64,000 nt of DNA from Elusimicrobiales bacterium. GTDB lineage: Bacteria; Elusimicrobiota; Elusimicrobia; Elusimicrobiales; UBA9959. Position numbers and translations under genes: made by a program. The notes under the pieces were generated by a model that searched no databases, had not been told where the DNA came from, and was given only the letters and a program-made list of their open reading frames with translations. The stretch lies in assembly GCA_028688015.1 (NCBI GenBank), contig JAQTZB010000001.1, positions 163,563 through 227,562 on the forward strand. Direction: 5' to 3'. Below, piece after piece: positions 12,001 through 18,663 of the stretch. How positions within the stretch are numbered: position 1 is the stretch's first letter; every line of letters starts with the position of its first letter.

Positions 12001-15000
12001 TCACCACGGCGTCGGGCACGTCCAGCACCTCCAGCACGGTGGGCTTCAGGATCACGCCCACGGTGGCGTAGGCGGTGGCGGGATTGTAGAGCGCGTCGCC
12101 GTTGTAGGTGACCTTGTAGACGAAGGTGCCGGTGCTGAGCGGCGCTATGAACGAGGTCGTGGCCACGCCTACCCCGTTGGTCACTGCGTTCTTGCTGGAC
12201 ACGAAGACGAAAGTCAGCGTTTTCGTAGAGAGGGTTAGCGCCCCGTCGGCGAAGACGGCCGAGGCCGTGAAGGTGCTGGCCGCGGGCACGCCGGTCAGGT
12301 CGCTGGGGTTGATGGCCGCCGTGCGGCGGTTGACCAGCACCGAAGAGGTTTCCATGGTGCCGTTATAGAGGGCGCTGCCGGCGAAGGAGGCCGTGTAGGT
12401 GTAAGTGCCGGTGGAGGTCGGCGCCGCGAACTGCACGCTGGCTATGCCGGTGGAATCGGTGATGGCGTTGAGTGTGTAGGTAGAGCCGGTGAACGAGAAG
12501 GTGACGGTGTAGCTGGCCAGGAAGGTGCCCAGATCGTAGTCGCTCAGGCGGGCCGTCACCGTGAAGGTGTCCTTGGCCACCGCCGACAGGATGTCCGAGG
12601 TCTGCAGAGCCGTGTTGCGGCGGCCGGGGTAGACGGTCTTGCTGACGGAGGCCGCCGAATACAGGGCGTCGCCGGCGAACGAGACCGTGATGGGCAGGGT
12701 GGCGGTGCTGGACACGGTGTAGTAGTTGGTGGCGCCGTAACCTACGGCGTCCGTCATGGCCGTCTGAGTGGAGGTCCTGAACAGGAACGAGAGGGTCTTG
12801 GAGGGCAGCTTGGCGCCGGTGGTGAAATCCTTCAGCACGGCGTAGGCGGTGAAGGTGCTGTTGGCCGGCGGATAGTAGTCCGACATTTCCAGGACCGCGG
12901 GGCGGCGCGTTACGGTCAGGGTCTCGCTGCTGGAGGTGCCGGAATAGTTAGTGTTGCCGGCGAAGGTGGCGGAGTAAGTATAGGGGCCGGTAACACCGGA
13001 AGACAGGTAGACCACGCTGGCTATGCCGGAGGGGTTGGTAACGGCGGAGAGCGTATAGGTGGCGTTCTGCAGGGTGAAGCTGACCGTCTTGCCGGAGATG
13101 CCGGTGCCCCAGCTGGTGTCCAGCAGCGTGGCCGAAAGCGTAACGGTGGAATTGGCTATGGCCGAGATAGGGCCCACGTTGATATTGGAGAGCCTGCGGT
13201 TCACCGTGACGGTCGAGCTGCCCGACTGGGCCGAGTAGTTGGTGTCGCCCATGAACTGCACCGAGAAGCCGTAGACGCCCTGCACGCTCATCGAAGAGAA
13301 GGCGGCCGAGGTGGCCACCCCCCCCGCGCCGGTGGTGGCAGTCAGCGTGGAGCCGTTGAAGTAGAAGGAGAGCTGCTTGCCCTGTATGGGGACGCCGTCG
13401 TCGGTGAAAGTGGCGCTCAGGTAGATGGAGTCCCAGACGTACCGGCTGGAAGCGATGGGCGTCAGGGTGGGCGGGCGCCGGTTGACGGTCAGCGTGCCGG
13501 TGGAGGCGGCGGCGGCGTAAGCCGCGTCGCCGGCGAAATTGGCGAACCAACTGAAGGTGCCGGTGCTGGCCGGGGCGCTGAAGGTGGAGCTGGCCACGCC
13601 GGCCCCGCTGGTAACGAAGTTACCCGCTGGCACGGTGCTGAAGGCCAGGCGGATAACCTTGCCGTTTACCACGGAGTTGGTGGCGCCGTCCCGGAACTCG
13701 GCCGTGGCCGTGAAGGTGGTGCCCCAGATGGCCGTGAGCGGGAAGGCGGTGAGGTTAACGGAGCGCTGCGTCACCGTGATGGCGCCGGTGCTGCTGTTGG
13801 CCGAGTACAGCGCGGTGCCCGGGAAGGTGGCGCTGTAGCTGTAGGTGCCCGCCACGCCGGTGCCGGTGTAGACGGAATAAGCGCGGCCCAGGCTCCCCCC
13901 GGAAGAGCCGGTCTGGGTGGATTGGAAGACCCCGTCGTAGTTGAAGGAGATGGTTTGGCTGCTGATATATTCGCCGGTGATGCCGTCCTTCAGGTCGGCC
14001 ACGGCCTGGATGGAATCCAGCGCGAAAACGAACCTGGGGTAGGCCGTCAGCACCGTGGGGCGCTTGTCCAGCGTGACCGTGGCGGTGTCGCTGCCGGCCA
14101 CGTAAAAGGCGTCCTGTTCGGAGGTTACGTAGTATTCGAACGCGCCGGTGGAGAGCGCTGCCTGGTAGGTCACCGAGGCCACGCCGAGAGAGTCGGTCGT
14201 TGCCGTCAGCGTGGAGCCGCCGAAGACGAAGGTCAGCGTCTTGCCCTGGATGCCCGCAGGAGAGAAGGCCACGTCCTTCAGCTGCGCGGTGGCCGTGAAG
14301 CTGGAACCTACCAGGGCGGACAGGTCGGCGGCGGCCAGCGAGACGGGCCGCCTCTCTATGGTGATGGTGCCGGTGGAGTCCGCCGGCGAATATCCCTCGT
14401 CGCCGGAGAAGTAATAGTAGCAGCTGGCGCCGCGCGCCAGCGCGCCTGAGGCGAACGAGGCCGTGGATACCCCGTTGGCGTCGGTGACCACCGTCGCAGA
14501 TGAGCCCTCGAAGACGAAGACCAGCGGCTTGCCGGGCACGCGCTGGGCGGTGATGCCGTCGTACAGCGTGGCGCGGGCAGTGAAAGAGGCGTTGACGTAG
14601 CCCTGGGCGGCCTCGCCGGCCAGGCTGAGCGGGCGCGGGGTAACCGTCAGGGCGGCGCCGCTTGCGCTGGCGGCGTAGGTGTCGTCACCGGGGAAGTCCG
14701 CGGCGAAAGAGTAGGTGCCGGAGGAGGCGGGCGCCATGAAGGTGGACACGGCCACGCCCGAAGCGTTGGTGACCGCCGTCTGGGTGGAGCCCTGGAAGTA
14801 GAAGCTGACGGTAGAGCCCTGCACCGGCAGCGCGCCGTCCAGCAGGGTGGCCTGCGCGCTGAACTCGGCCCCGGCCAGGGAGGAGAGGGGCTGCGCCACC
14901 AGGCTGGTGACGCGCAGGCCCACGCCGACCCGGCTGACCGAGTTTTCGGCCGCGTAAACGGCGTCGCCGGAGTAGACTGCGGTATAGTCGTAGAAACTGA

Positions 15001-18000
15001 CCGGGACGGGCGCCGTGAAGGTGACGGTGGCCACGCCGATGCCGTTGGTCACGGCGGTCAGGGTGGAGCCCTCGAAATAGAAGGTGACGGTGGCCCCGGT
15101 TATCAGCGCGGAGGTGTAGAAATCCTTGAGCGTGGCCTTGGCCGTGAACGGGCTGTTGGAGGTGGCGTTCACGTCCTCGGTGATGAGCGTGCTGCTGCGC
15201 TGCGCCGCCGTCAGCGCGCCGGTGGAGGCCGAGGCGGCGTAGACGCCGTCGGTAGAAAAGGAGATATTATATATATAGGCGCCAGAGGCGGCCGGCACCG
15301 AGAAATTGACCGAGGCTTCGCCCGCGGCGTCCGTGACAGCGGTCAGGGTGGAGCCGCGGAAATGGAAGTACAGCGTCTTGCCTTCCAGCCGCTCGGCGGT
15401 AGGCGTCCAGGCCAGGGTTGCGGCGGCGGTGAAACTTTCGGCCGGTTCCCCCATCACGCCGCTGGCCGGCGAGCCCACGGCCGAGCCCTGCAGGACGGTG
15501 CGGGAGTCCAGGGTTATGGTCTTGGTGTACTGCTGGGTGTTGCCGGCGTTATCGGTGATCTGCAGGGAAACCGTCTTCAGCGCGTCCCCGGGAAGCAGCG
15601 TCCAGGCGCTGGTCGCCTGCGGCAGCTCGGTGAGATAGTTGCCGGCCGCGCCTATGTTCTTGTAGCCCAGCGTCTTGACCCCGGCCGCCCCGTCGGCATA
15701 GGTCAGGTTCAGCGTGACGTTAGGTGAGGCGGTGTAGGCGTCCCCGGAGTTGATGTTCAGGGAGCCGGTGGGGACGGTCTTGTCTATCTTGTACGCCGAG
15801 CCCGCCGGCAGGCCGAAGCCGGAATAGGAATAGCCGACGTTGCCGGCCACGTCCTCCACCTCTATGTGCAGGTACCACTGCCCTTCGTCGGCCTGCGTGT
15901 AGTAGGAGGAGATGGTGCCGGAGTCCCCGGAGATGGTGTAGTTGTAGGCCTGCCAGCCGGTGGCCGGCCTGTCGGTGGAGGTGGTCCAGCGGTGGCGCGC
16001 GCGGTACAGTTTCGAGCCGCCGGTATCGGCGAAGCTCACCGCGGGGGCTACGAAGGTGTTCAGCCACGGGGCGGAAGAAGGGCTGAAGCCGGTAACCGTG
16101 GGGACGTTCTTGTCGTACCAGAACGGACCGTAGGTCTGGTAGCCGGCCAGCGCCACGTTGTCGCCGTTGTAGGATTTGACGTGCAGGTAGTAGTTGCCGG
16201 TGAAGAAGTCGGACTTGGATAGGGAGCCGGAAAGCCACTGGGTCTCCGCGCCGCTCCAGGTCTTGGTAGGCTGCTGGTTCCATTCGTAGCGGTAGTAGGC
16301 CACGCCGTTGGCGCCGAAGCCGGACAGGTTGATGCAGGTCAGCGTGCCGGAGAGCCAGGTGCCGGTGGACTTGTCGCAGCTCACGCTGGGCGGCAGCGGC
16401 AGGGTGTACTTGCTCATCGCGGCCGTGGCCCCGGTGCCGGCCGCGTTGTAGCCGCCCACCGCGCGCGAGTACTGGGTGTTGGGGTACAGGCCGGTCTCGG
16501 TCCACTCGGCCACGTCCGTGCCCACGGTGCCTTTCAGAGAGCCGCTGGCGTCGAAGATCTTGAAGCCGTCCTCCTGGTACTGCCCGGAGGAGTTGTCGGT
16601 CCAGGTCCACCTGATGGAACTTTCGGACTGCGCCGAGCCGGCCCCGCCGGTGGGCGCCAGCGGCACCGAGCCGTAGCCCAGGGTGACGCTGCTGACCGAG
16701 GCCGTGAAGCGCGGGTCCGAGGCCGAAAAATCCAGGCGGTACTGGACGTAGCGGCCCGTTATGTTCGGATCGCCGCCTTTGGTGACGGTGGAGAACGAGG
16801 CCAGGGCGATGTTGGTGTCGTGCGCGCGCGCCTGCAGCGTCACGGAGGAGCCTTGCGGCAGCGTATCCAGCCAGTCGGCCCTGTTGAACCTGGAGGTGGA
16901 GGTGGTGTCCTTGACCTGCGAGAGGAAATAGCCCGACGGGTAGCGGCGGCCCTGCTCGGCGCCGGCGGCGCCGAAGGCCGGCTCGGGGACGGAGTAGGGC
17001 TGCACCGAGACGTTGTCGAAGACGAACTCCTCCAGCGAGGAGGCGGCGGAGGCTGCCTCGAGGTAGAGGTAGGGGCTGTTGAAGGCCAGCGTATTGGCCG
17101 TGGAGTAGATCTGGGCGCCGTCTAGCAGGACCGTGAAAGACGAGGCGCTGACCAGGAAGTTCACGGCGTGTGCGCCGTCGGCCAAGGCGCCGGAGGCCAG
17201 CGTGGTCTTAATGCCGGAATCGCTGCGCTCCAGCGCGTAGGAGGCGCCGGAAGGCGTGTGGTGCACGGCGATGCGCAGCCAGTCGTCCTGGTCGTAGGAG
17301 TAGGTGTAGACCGACTGGCAGAGCGTCAGGCTGGACCAGGAGTCGGTGCCGGTGCGGGCGACCAGGTCCGCGCGGTACTGCCTGCCCGCCGCGAATGAAT
17401 ATTGGTTGGAACTGCGCAGGCCGTAGTAGCGGGTGCCCAGCGGGCTGCCGTAGAGCAGCCGCAGCTGGTTGGCCTGGATGTCGCGCGTGGAGCCCGTGCC
17501 GGGGGTGCCGGAATTTATGGAGACCCAGGTGGAAGAGCTGGGGGCTGAGCCGTTGGCCCCGGTGAAGTTGTCTCCGAGCAGGTAGACCCCGGGCATGGAG
17601 GACGCGGCCGCCGCCGAAGTGCTGCCGTAGTACATGTACAGGTTGTTGGTTCCGGCGGAGATACCGGAGTGCTTGACCCAGATCTTGGTGGCCGCCGAAT
17701 TAAGGCCCGACTCTATATAGTAGGGCAGCAGGGCCGGGGTTCCGGCGACGGCGGCGGTAGTGAAGCGGAGGTCCGAGCCGTCGGCGTTCATGCGGCCTGC
17801 CGCTATCAGGGCCTGCGTGTTGACGGTAACGGCTACAGGGTAGGCGGCCAGGGTGGAGGGGTTGGCCGACTCTACCGACAGGTCCAGGCGGTAGGTCCAG
17901 GCGGGGTTATACCAGGCTTCGGCGGAAGGCGCGGCCAGGCCGGCGCCGCGGCCGTAGTAGTCCAGCATCACCTCCGAGGACGAGACGTAGGTGGAATTGT

Positions 18001-18112
18001 TCGTGCCGGCGCTGAACTGCGCGTCCGAATTTTCCGTATAAAAAACCTGCGCCTGCGGGCGCCCGGCCAGCAGGAGTAGGAGTGCGGAAAAGATAAAACC
18101 TTTGTTTTTCAT
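1..18112 (-). CDS. Giant secreted Ig-like repeat protein, C-terminus truncated by window edge (at least 6037 codons)
   Basis: Minus-strand frame from ATG at 18112-18110 (MKNKGFIFSALLLLLAGRPQAQVFYTENS, signal peptide) is in the same phase as the last readable residues at the left edge (GGVYIYQVESGDKV). N-terminal WYNPAWTYRLDLS...LPYYIESGLNSAATKIWVKHSGISAGTNNLYMYYG is DUF2341-like. It is followed by about 50 units of ~95 aa with motifs like 'GTYTYSATFAGDATYAA...LTVTRR'. The plus-strand ORFs here are shadows. Confidence 0.88.
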   Translation of the reverse strand, partial: MKNKGFIFSALLLLLAGRPQAQVFYTENSDAQFSAGTNNSTYVSSSEVMLDYYGRGAGLAAPSAEAWYNPAWTYRLDLSVESANPSTLAAYPVAVTVNTQALIAAGRMNADGSDLRFTTAAVAGTPALLPYYIESGLNSAATKIWVKHSGISAGTNNLYMYYGSTSAAAASSMPGVYLLGDNFTGANGSAPSSSTWVSINSGTPGTGSTRDIQANQLRLLYGSPLGTRYYGLRSSNQYSFAAGRQYRADLVARTGTDSWSSLTLCQSVYTYSYDQDDWLRIAVHHTPSGASYALERSDSGIKTTLASGALADGAHAVNFLVSASSFTVLLDGAQIYSTANTLAFNSPYLYLEAASAASSLEEFVFDNVSVQPYSVPEPAFGAAGAEQGRRYPSGYFLSQVKDTTSTSRFNRADWLDTLPQGSSVTLQARAHDTNIALASFSTVTKGGDPNITGRYVQYRLDFSASDPRFTASVSSVTLGYGSVPLAPTGGAGSAQSESSIRWTWTDNSSGQYQEDGFKIFDASGSLKGTVGTDVAEWTETGLYPNTQYSRAVGGYNAAGTGATAAMSKYTLPLPPSVSCDKSTGTWLSGTLTCINLSGFGANGVAYYRYEWNQQPTKTWSGAETQWLSGSLSKSDFFTGNYYLHVKSYNGDNVALAGYQTYGPFWYDKNVPTVTGFSPSSAPWLNTFVAPAVSFADTGGSKLYRARHRWTTSTDRPATGWQAYNYTISGDSGTISSYYTQADEGQWYLHIEVEDVAGNVGYSYSGFGLPAGSAYKIDKTVPTGSLNINSGDAYTASPNVTLNLTYADGAAGVKTLGYKNIGAAGNYLTELPQATSAWTLLPGDALKTVSLQITDNAGNTQQYTKTITLDSRTVLQGSAVGSPASGVMGEPAESFTAAATLAWTPTAERLEGKTLYFHFRGSTLTAVTDAAGEASVNFSVPAASGAYIYNISFSTDGVYAASASTGALTAAQRSSTLITEDVNATSNSPFTAKATLKDFYTSALITGATVTFYFEGSTLTAVTNGIGVATVTFTAPVPVSFYDYTAVYSGDAVYAAENSVSRVGVGLRVTSLVAQPLSSLAGAEFSAQATLLDGALPVQGSTVSFYFQGSTQTAVTNASGVAVSTFMAPASSGTYSFAADFPGDDTYAASASGAALTVTPRPLSLAGEAAQGYVNASFTARATLYDGITAQRVPGKPLVFVFEGSSATVVTDANGVSTASFASGALARGASCYYYFSGDEGYSPADSTGTITIERRPVSLAAADLSALVGSSFTATAQLKDVAFSPAGIQGKTLTFVFGGSTLTATTDSLGVASVTYQAALSTGAFEYYVTSEQDAFYVAGSDTATVTLDKRPTVLTAYPRFVFALDSIQAVADLKDGITGEYISSQTISFNYDGVFQSTQTGSSGGSLGRAYSVYTGTGVAGTYSYSATFPGTALYSANSSTGAITVTQRSVNLTAFPLTAIWGTTFTATAEFRDGATNSVVNGKVIRLAFSTVPAGNFVTSGAGVASSTFSAPASTGTFSWFANFAGDAAYAAAASTGTLTVNRRPPTLTPIASSRYVWDSIYLSATFTDDGVPIQGKQLSFYFNGSTLTATTGAGGVATSAAFSSMSVQGVYGFSVQFMGDTNYSAQSGSSTVTVNRRLSNINVGPISAIANSTVTLSATLLDTSWGTGISGKTVSFTLQNATYTLSAVTNPSGIASVVYLSSGVTGPYTYSATFAGNTNYSGTSSSETLTVTRRPAVLEMSDYYPPANSTFTAYAVLKDFTTGAKLPSKTLSFLFRTSTQTAMTDAVGYGATNYYTVSSTATLPITVSFAGDALYSAASVSKTVYPGRRNTALQTSDILSAVAKDTFTVTARLSDYDLGTFLASYTVTFSFTGSTYTLNAITDSTGIASVQFAAPTSTGTYTYTASFAGSALYNGTMETSSVLVNRRTAAINPSDLTGVPAASTFTASAVFADGALTLSTKTLTFVFVSSKNAVTNGVGVATTSFIAPLSTGTFVYKVTYNGDALYNPATAYATVGVILKPTVLEVLDVPDAVVNYKFIGTAKLRDIEAGNELVTATKTIVFTFRPYAVTYTSNAVTSGGVSTTSYIAPASTGTYGYTAAFAGDSVYGASTSSGTITVNRRPVLFGIVTDPTQPYASRANAPSSSFTVIATLSDGQQAGVNIANSSITFVFQNSTQTAVTNALGVASVTFLSPPSSGTYSYYGYFYGDLSYNPNRAEDSEKAVSVQTRPTYLSPNYGAYPGAGSVMEGSYYAHTFNAFNVGATLFDSFDAKGVGGSTMTFVCLTSTRTGVTSYAAPVGHAISSSPYSYVTTAGVYPCTVNFPGNGTYSPVGTTGGTDVYDNTTSKIVIANSPAYFDLPSITETFPDQDVLVNGKLLDWWSRPQANPYLVGYPFSYRICTLPCAGACEASDFTNCNNQAKWSAWSPGVTLAGNISTATVHTPPAAGKYLLGYTFTGTSSFYFHDNYGTTSPRVISVGRRQTYIMPDSEPFTVGAQKPIDITVKLMDLSQAGSPGINSKSLEIVLVTTQTLVTGSTGVIGKVKATFAGMSVGTYTYIARFPDGDPAYMPFTTTGTVVVEKNITMLAAEDVPNVPAGNSFQAKATLYISTGATNTPLAGKTINFVFTSTAGPTIDLSAVTNAIGVATVTYWAPYVPANYNYTASFTEDSDNNGSADNSNTVQVVKRRTQTTALDVPQVYIQENFVSTATLVDLDLNNSTIPAKTISFVFHRQPDVNGSRATNALGVSSFTFAAPVSSGVYQYSATFPGDSVYALSSDTRTVTSLRRVTYIDAVDITTPTNNAFTITATLSDKTFDLVGVSTPLAGQQIRFVFNGSTLYGTTAADGKASVSFTAPATAAFYPYSANFDGSQVYNITTTNRQVEVRKRQTFVSGTDVTAPSGAQFTASASLIDEFGQKLEGYTLDFVFTGGGTFNSSGVTDVNGQTSVLFTAPLSTGNYNYTAAFAGDATYAASADPVNPVTVNVASTTLSVPDGTIVVNMTYYSTATLLGAVSGAGVESKLISFTYNGNLLGQNPTDIDGKAVRTFIPLSTGTFRLDAAFAGDTAFYASAASATITVTRRTSGITAPVVDTEVNALFIATATLRDHTLSPTTLVAGRTVNFLFNGVDAQSAVTNALGVATVTYTAPGVGGQTYSLTATFTGDDIYTSTTTTTQVNVAKRVTGLTVDPGVTTALEVFNATATLRWKGAPVAGKVISFTYKGLKLPALVTDAAGKAFLQFSAGPSSGPWRLDGAFEDVNDPEYTVSSGSNTITVLRRNCVVAPENITMSVYDTFFASATFRDVVSSSTPAGKFARISFNWLAVAVSTKDTSASNSSGLVVTASTGAPASSGTYKVEGFFLGDATYAPSLASTATVTVTRRPTQLSLANASTIIDKVFTATATLSNNGALLAGKDVLFTFEGRNFNAKTGTGGLLGVAVATFSVTVSTGANQISAVFNGDSSYEPSLPTPATATVTAAMRSTYLTPVAATAIANRVFTTTATLWDMFTSTVPNKPVGFTFNGSTLFPLTNAVGRSTAVFTANVATGAYSLPVEFAGDYKYFPSSTTLALTVLRRPTSVVPFTNVTVSALDVFYATVTLRDIDNFTVTAKPMRFVFQGSTFNVTTDGFGVAGSSWAAPASSGTYKLNAYFDGDPLYGTSASTITVTVTQRQTAIALNPVSAVALDIFRTTATLTDPNNGALQLAARPVVFTFSWTGTPSTGAVTDAVGLATASYQATAAAGNYTVTGAFAGDATYASTSTLVPLSVTKRSAFVRGVFVSTRVFDVFTASGTFYDSVSSAPVNGHPLSFSLQNVATQTVNTAGLGSGTTNFAAPASSGTYFLNIWSPGDATYFATSVYASSVTLARRNSRLTLAGPANIIINSSFTPSGTLFDAVSNSTVPVKTLSFLFQASTLPAVTNGLGVATTTYTASSSSGPFALQVSYAGDASYNPNVATRTVTALRYPTWLAGPAITVTMNEVLTATATLSNYLSAPVPGKQLVFNFETEPFLALTQGSGVAYSTYSAAVASGTYSLQASFSGDALYDSTTTALSVLVNKRQALLTPDPVTVKALDVFTATATLADLKLPVQKLSGATVRFSFFVGGSTITNSGVTTPAGVAVSTFAAPASTGTYQYRVDFTGDNTFYPAYAYGSVAVTARQVLLMQDNSLGTIDEPFTSTATLVDQATLAPIGSRTVLFTFGASSAAATGAGGKASAGFTAPNSSGTFQLNSSFAGDATYAAANSTGTLTVLRRPVLLAAPAMAGIIEEVFTSTLTLSDALNADAVSGSTVAFVFAGATFISPADIDGVAVATFSAPSSSGTFYAALNFGGSARYLPNNTTAQLLVDRRPVGLAPDWVLTRAGEIFTATATLTDTLAPGAPPTGKPLLFVFQGSSFTALTGPGGVAVSTFMAPSSSGTLRLDVSFAGDARYQASASSAPVSVLRRLSAITIDPATILALDVFTATATLSDKNNPVVYAAGRTLTFTFRAEDFSSVTDPGGVAVSTFAGPASSGTYVVEAAFDGDAIYDASYSSRAVTVLQRPAALTAADGSVYPFETYLASASIRDLATGAPLQGRLVSYLLDGVSASAESSALGVATATYSQTPAANGDYELAADFAGDATYAAAAATSTVAVMQRPTALAPSDAGTVALEVFTASATLYDVRLATVVAGKEIGFSFNGVTSTAATDAAGLALVNFSAPISSGVYYYTVDFAGDTVYALTSATGAVTVGTRETRVEVNDANANVGEPFTLTARLVDPALEDLPGYYVPGVPVKFVFKDRNDVKKAEGYATTNAVGVASITFSVSLTPDVYNYTATFEGNYTYTTSSAAALVKVGLLTSLVAFDDETISLGEFTAKAKLTDYLSMTLDDKPIRFKFIAAEKSGITNAAGQSGIASSTFSAPASSGTYFYTAHFDGDSIYSASNATGTLVVTLRPSVVIPITAFTSAYSSFTATATLYDPGLLAGVSGRDIDFLFNGTTITANTDGGGMASATFFAPFSSGTVSYQATFHGDDTYSPDSKPGSVVVTLRPVTMLSYNVTDLLAASTFTARVQLKDAFNQPVQGLSVDLNFEGGFGSVTTDAQGEARYVFTAPASSGTYSYYAAFYGDERYAAANGTGTATVGPRPTILFTSEVSAKLGAPLQLAARLVDVTSQFGIAGSTLSFYFEGSTLTAFTDAFGGSSVTFAAPASTGTSFYGAEFVGDGVAYTGSSSSSPVTIALNLTTLDARGGITLKIYEPLPAEATIRDSIGVQLQGLPITFTFEGSSVTSASNEIGKATASFPTNLLASTGTYNYEAAYEGDTNYVASSDTANVVNVIRRESLLLAMNAQATPSKNVGVEARFYDNVNGSALAGQPIPGKPVIFELNCGTYTQTTVSFTSVTGLSTAAFVSPASTGTFVLTARFEDGDAVYLPYVSTAALTVFVDDGTGAIRTKLVLDPAAAYIGAVFTASGTLTATDLPVPGKVLLFEFFNGVATFTAAGFTDAVGLATAAFTTPVSSGTYQLTASFAGDLDYSAASGTNTLTALRYPDSLTARDVVAYAGDTFLAKAVLRDELTGAYIAAKTVVFEFFNGVATETLSGVTSSTGSAEVAFVAPALAGDYFFTARFAGDAQYVPASDTGSMLIASKGFSTFLRGYDVIVGTGEVFSASATLMTGAAYPVQGKALTLTFRGLTVVSTTNALGLALSTFTAPASSGTYVYLASFAGDAGYNATDATGTISVVFRQQPEPPAFKAEVTSTSVTLAWTPVTVSSAAVASYIIEQSASLRGGVTASTAVAGSSTTCTVQVDENQTTFIKIKTKLDDNQQSGGAETSIIVEVPSKIEDPERVPNYYYMSPENANGAAAWVKIPGVVMDKISPAAPIDIRVEEEAAPGYEVAYNITAHNAPSELAASLKTNDRRGIKITLAYPTGGAGASAVSGQRALFWYNGVEWIKIGGDLDVVNREISTYSRVLGQFAVRAAPLAASFSFTKVSPRVFTPDEASVDVNRARFYFENPEGAEVTIRIFDITGALVRRNLEYEGAWMFWNGKDQAGAFVKGGVYIYQVESGDKV
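500..15300 (-). repeat. Approximately 50 tandem Ig-like domain coding repeats (~280-295 bp each)
   Basis: The plus-strand complement of the repeat signature (gtaggtggcgtcgccggcgaag, followed by ggtgccggtggaggccggggc) recurs about every 285-295 bp from ~15.24 kb to ~1.0 kb. Counted by eye, so approximate. Confidence 0.85.
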
Positions 18113-18186
18113 ACTGCAGGCTGCTGAACTAAATCTGGAGCCGTCTGTTCCGTTATTAGAGTATATATATAAACCCCAGCGGATTC

Positions 18187-18230
18187 AATCAATGAATAAT
18201 CAATGGATAATAAATATATAATCAATAAAT
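18187..18230. repeat. Four tandem 11-bp AT-rich direct repeats (AATCAATRRAT-like)
   Basis: Read directly: aatcaatgaat / aatcaatggat / aataaatatat / aatcaataaat, 75-118 bp upstream of the giant ORF start. Confidence 0.8.
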
Positions 18231-18232
18231 AT

Positions 18233-18251
18233 GGCCTCCCGTCGGGAGGCC
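18233..18251 (-). terminator. Hairpin terminator candidate downstream of the response regulator
   Basis: ggcctccc-gtc-gggaggcc, followed on the minus strand by an AT-rich tract, 27 bp after the stop of the 18278-18640 CDS. Confidence 0.5.
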
Positions 18252-18277
18252 GGGAAAAAGACCGAGGAAGGAAGCTT

Positions 18278-18640
18278 TTATTCCAGCAGCTTTTTGATCT
18301 TGCCCAGGAAGATTTCGGGCTTGATGGGTTTTGTGAAATAGAAATCCACATCTTCCATATAGGCGGCGAGTTGGTCGTTCTCGGCGTCCCGGATGGTGTT
18401 CATGACGACGCGGACCTTCTTGAATTTTTTATGCGCGCGGAGTTCCCGCACCAGGTCCAGGCCCGTTTTGTCGGGAAGGTTCCAGTCTACTATCAGCAGG
18501 TCCGGCGTGAACATTTCCAGCAGGTTCAGTGCCTCTTTGACCGTGCCGGCGGCCGCTATCTTGTAGCCTTCCGGCTCCAGGAGCTGCGTCATGACGTTGA
18601 CGTAGTCCTGCTCATCCTCGACGATAAGTATCTTCTTCAT
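18278..18640 (-). CDS. Single-domain response regulator (CheY-like receiver)
   Basis: MKKILIVEDEQDYVNV...LLIVDWNLPDKTGLDLV...FTKPIKPE: acidic pocket, phosphoacceptor Asp and conserved Lys. Confidence 0.9.
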   Translation of the reverse strand: MKKILIVEDEQDYVNVMTQLLEPEGYKIAAAGTVKEALNLLEMFTPDLLIVDWNLPDKTGLDLVRELRAHKKFKKVRVVMNTIRDAENDQLAAYMEDVDFYFTKPIKPEIFLGKIKKLLE

Positions 18641-18663
18641 GACCTGCTCCTTCCCGCCGCCGG

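Noticed and set aside
12948-13550. 200-aa minus ORF, and other minus ORFs within 1-18 kb (1948-2133, 2674-3069, 3979-4308, 8061-8378, 10272-10847, 15720-16610)
   Set aside because: Out-of-frame overlaps inside the giant gene; Arg/His/Gln-rich composition typical of alternate frames in high-GC DNA.
500-15300. Ig-repeat array as CRISPR or DNA-level tandem repeat
   Set aside because: Units are ~285-295 bp, diverged, in frame and protein-coding; no short identical repeats with unique spacers.
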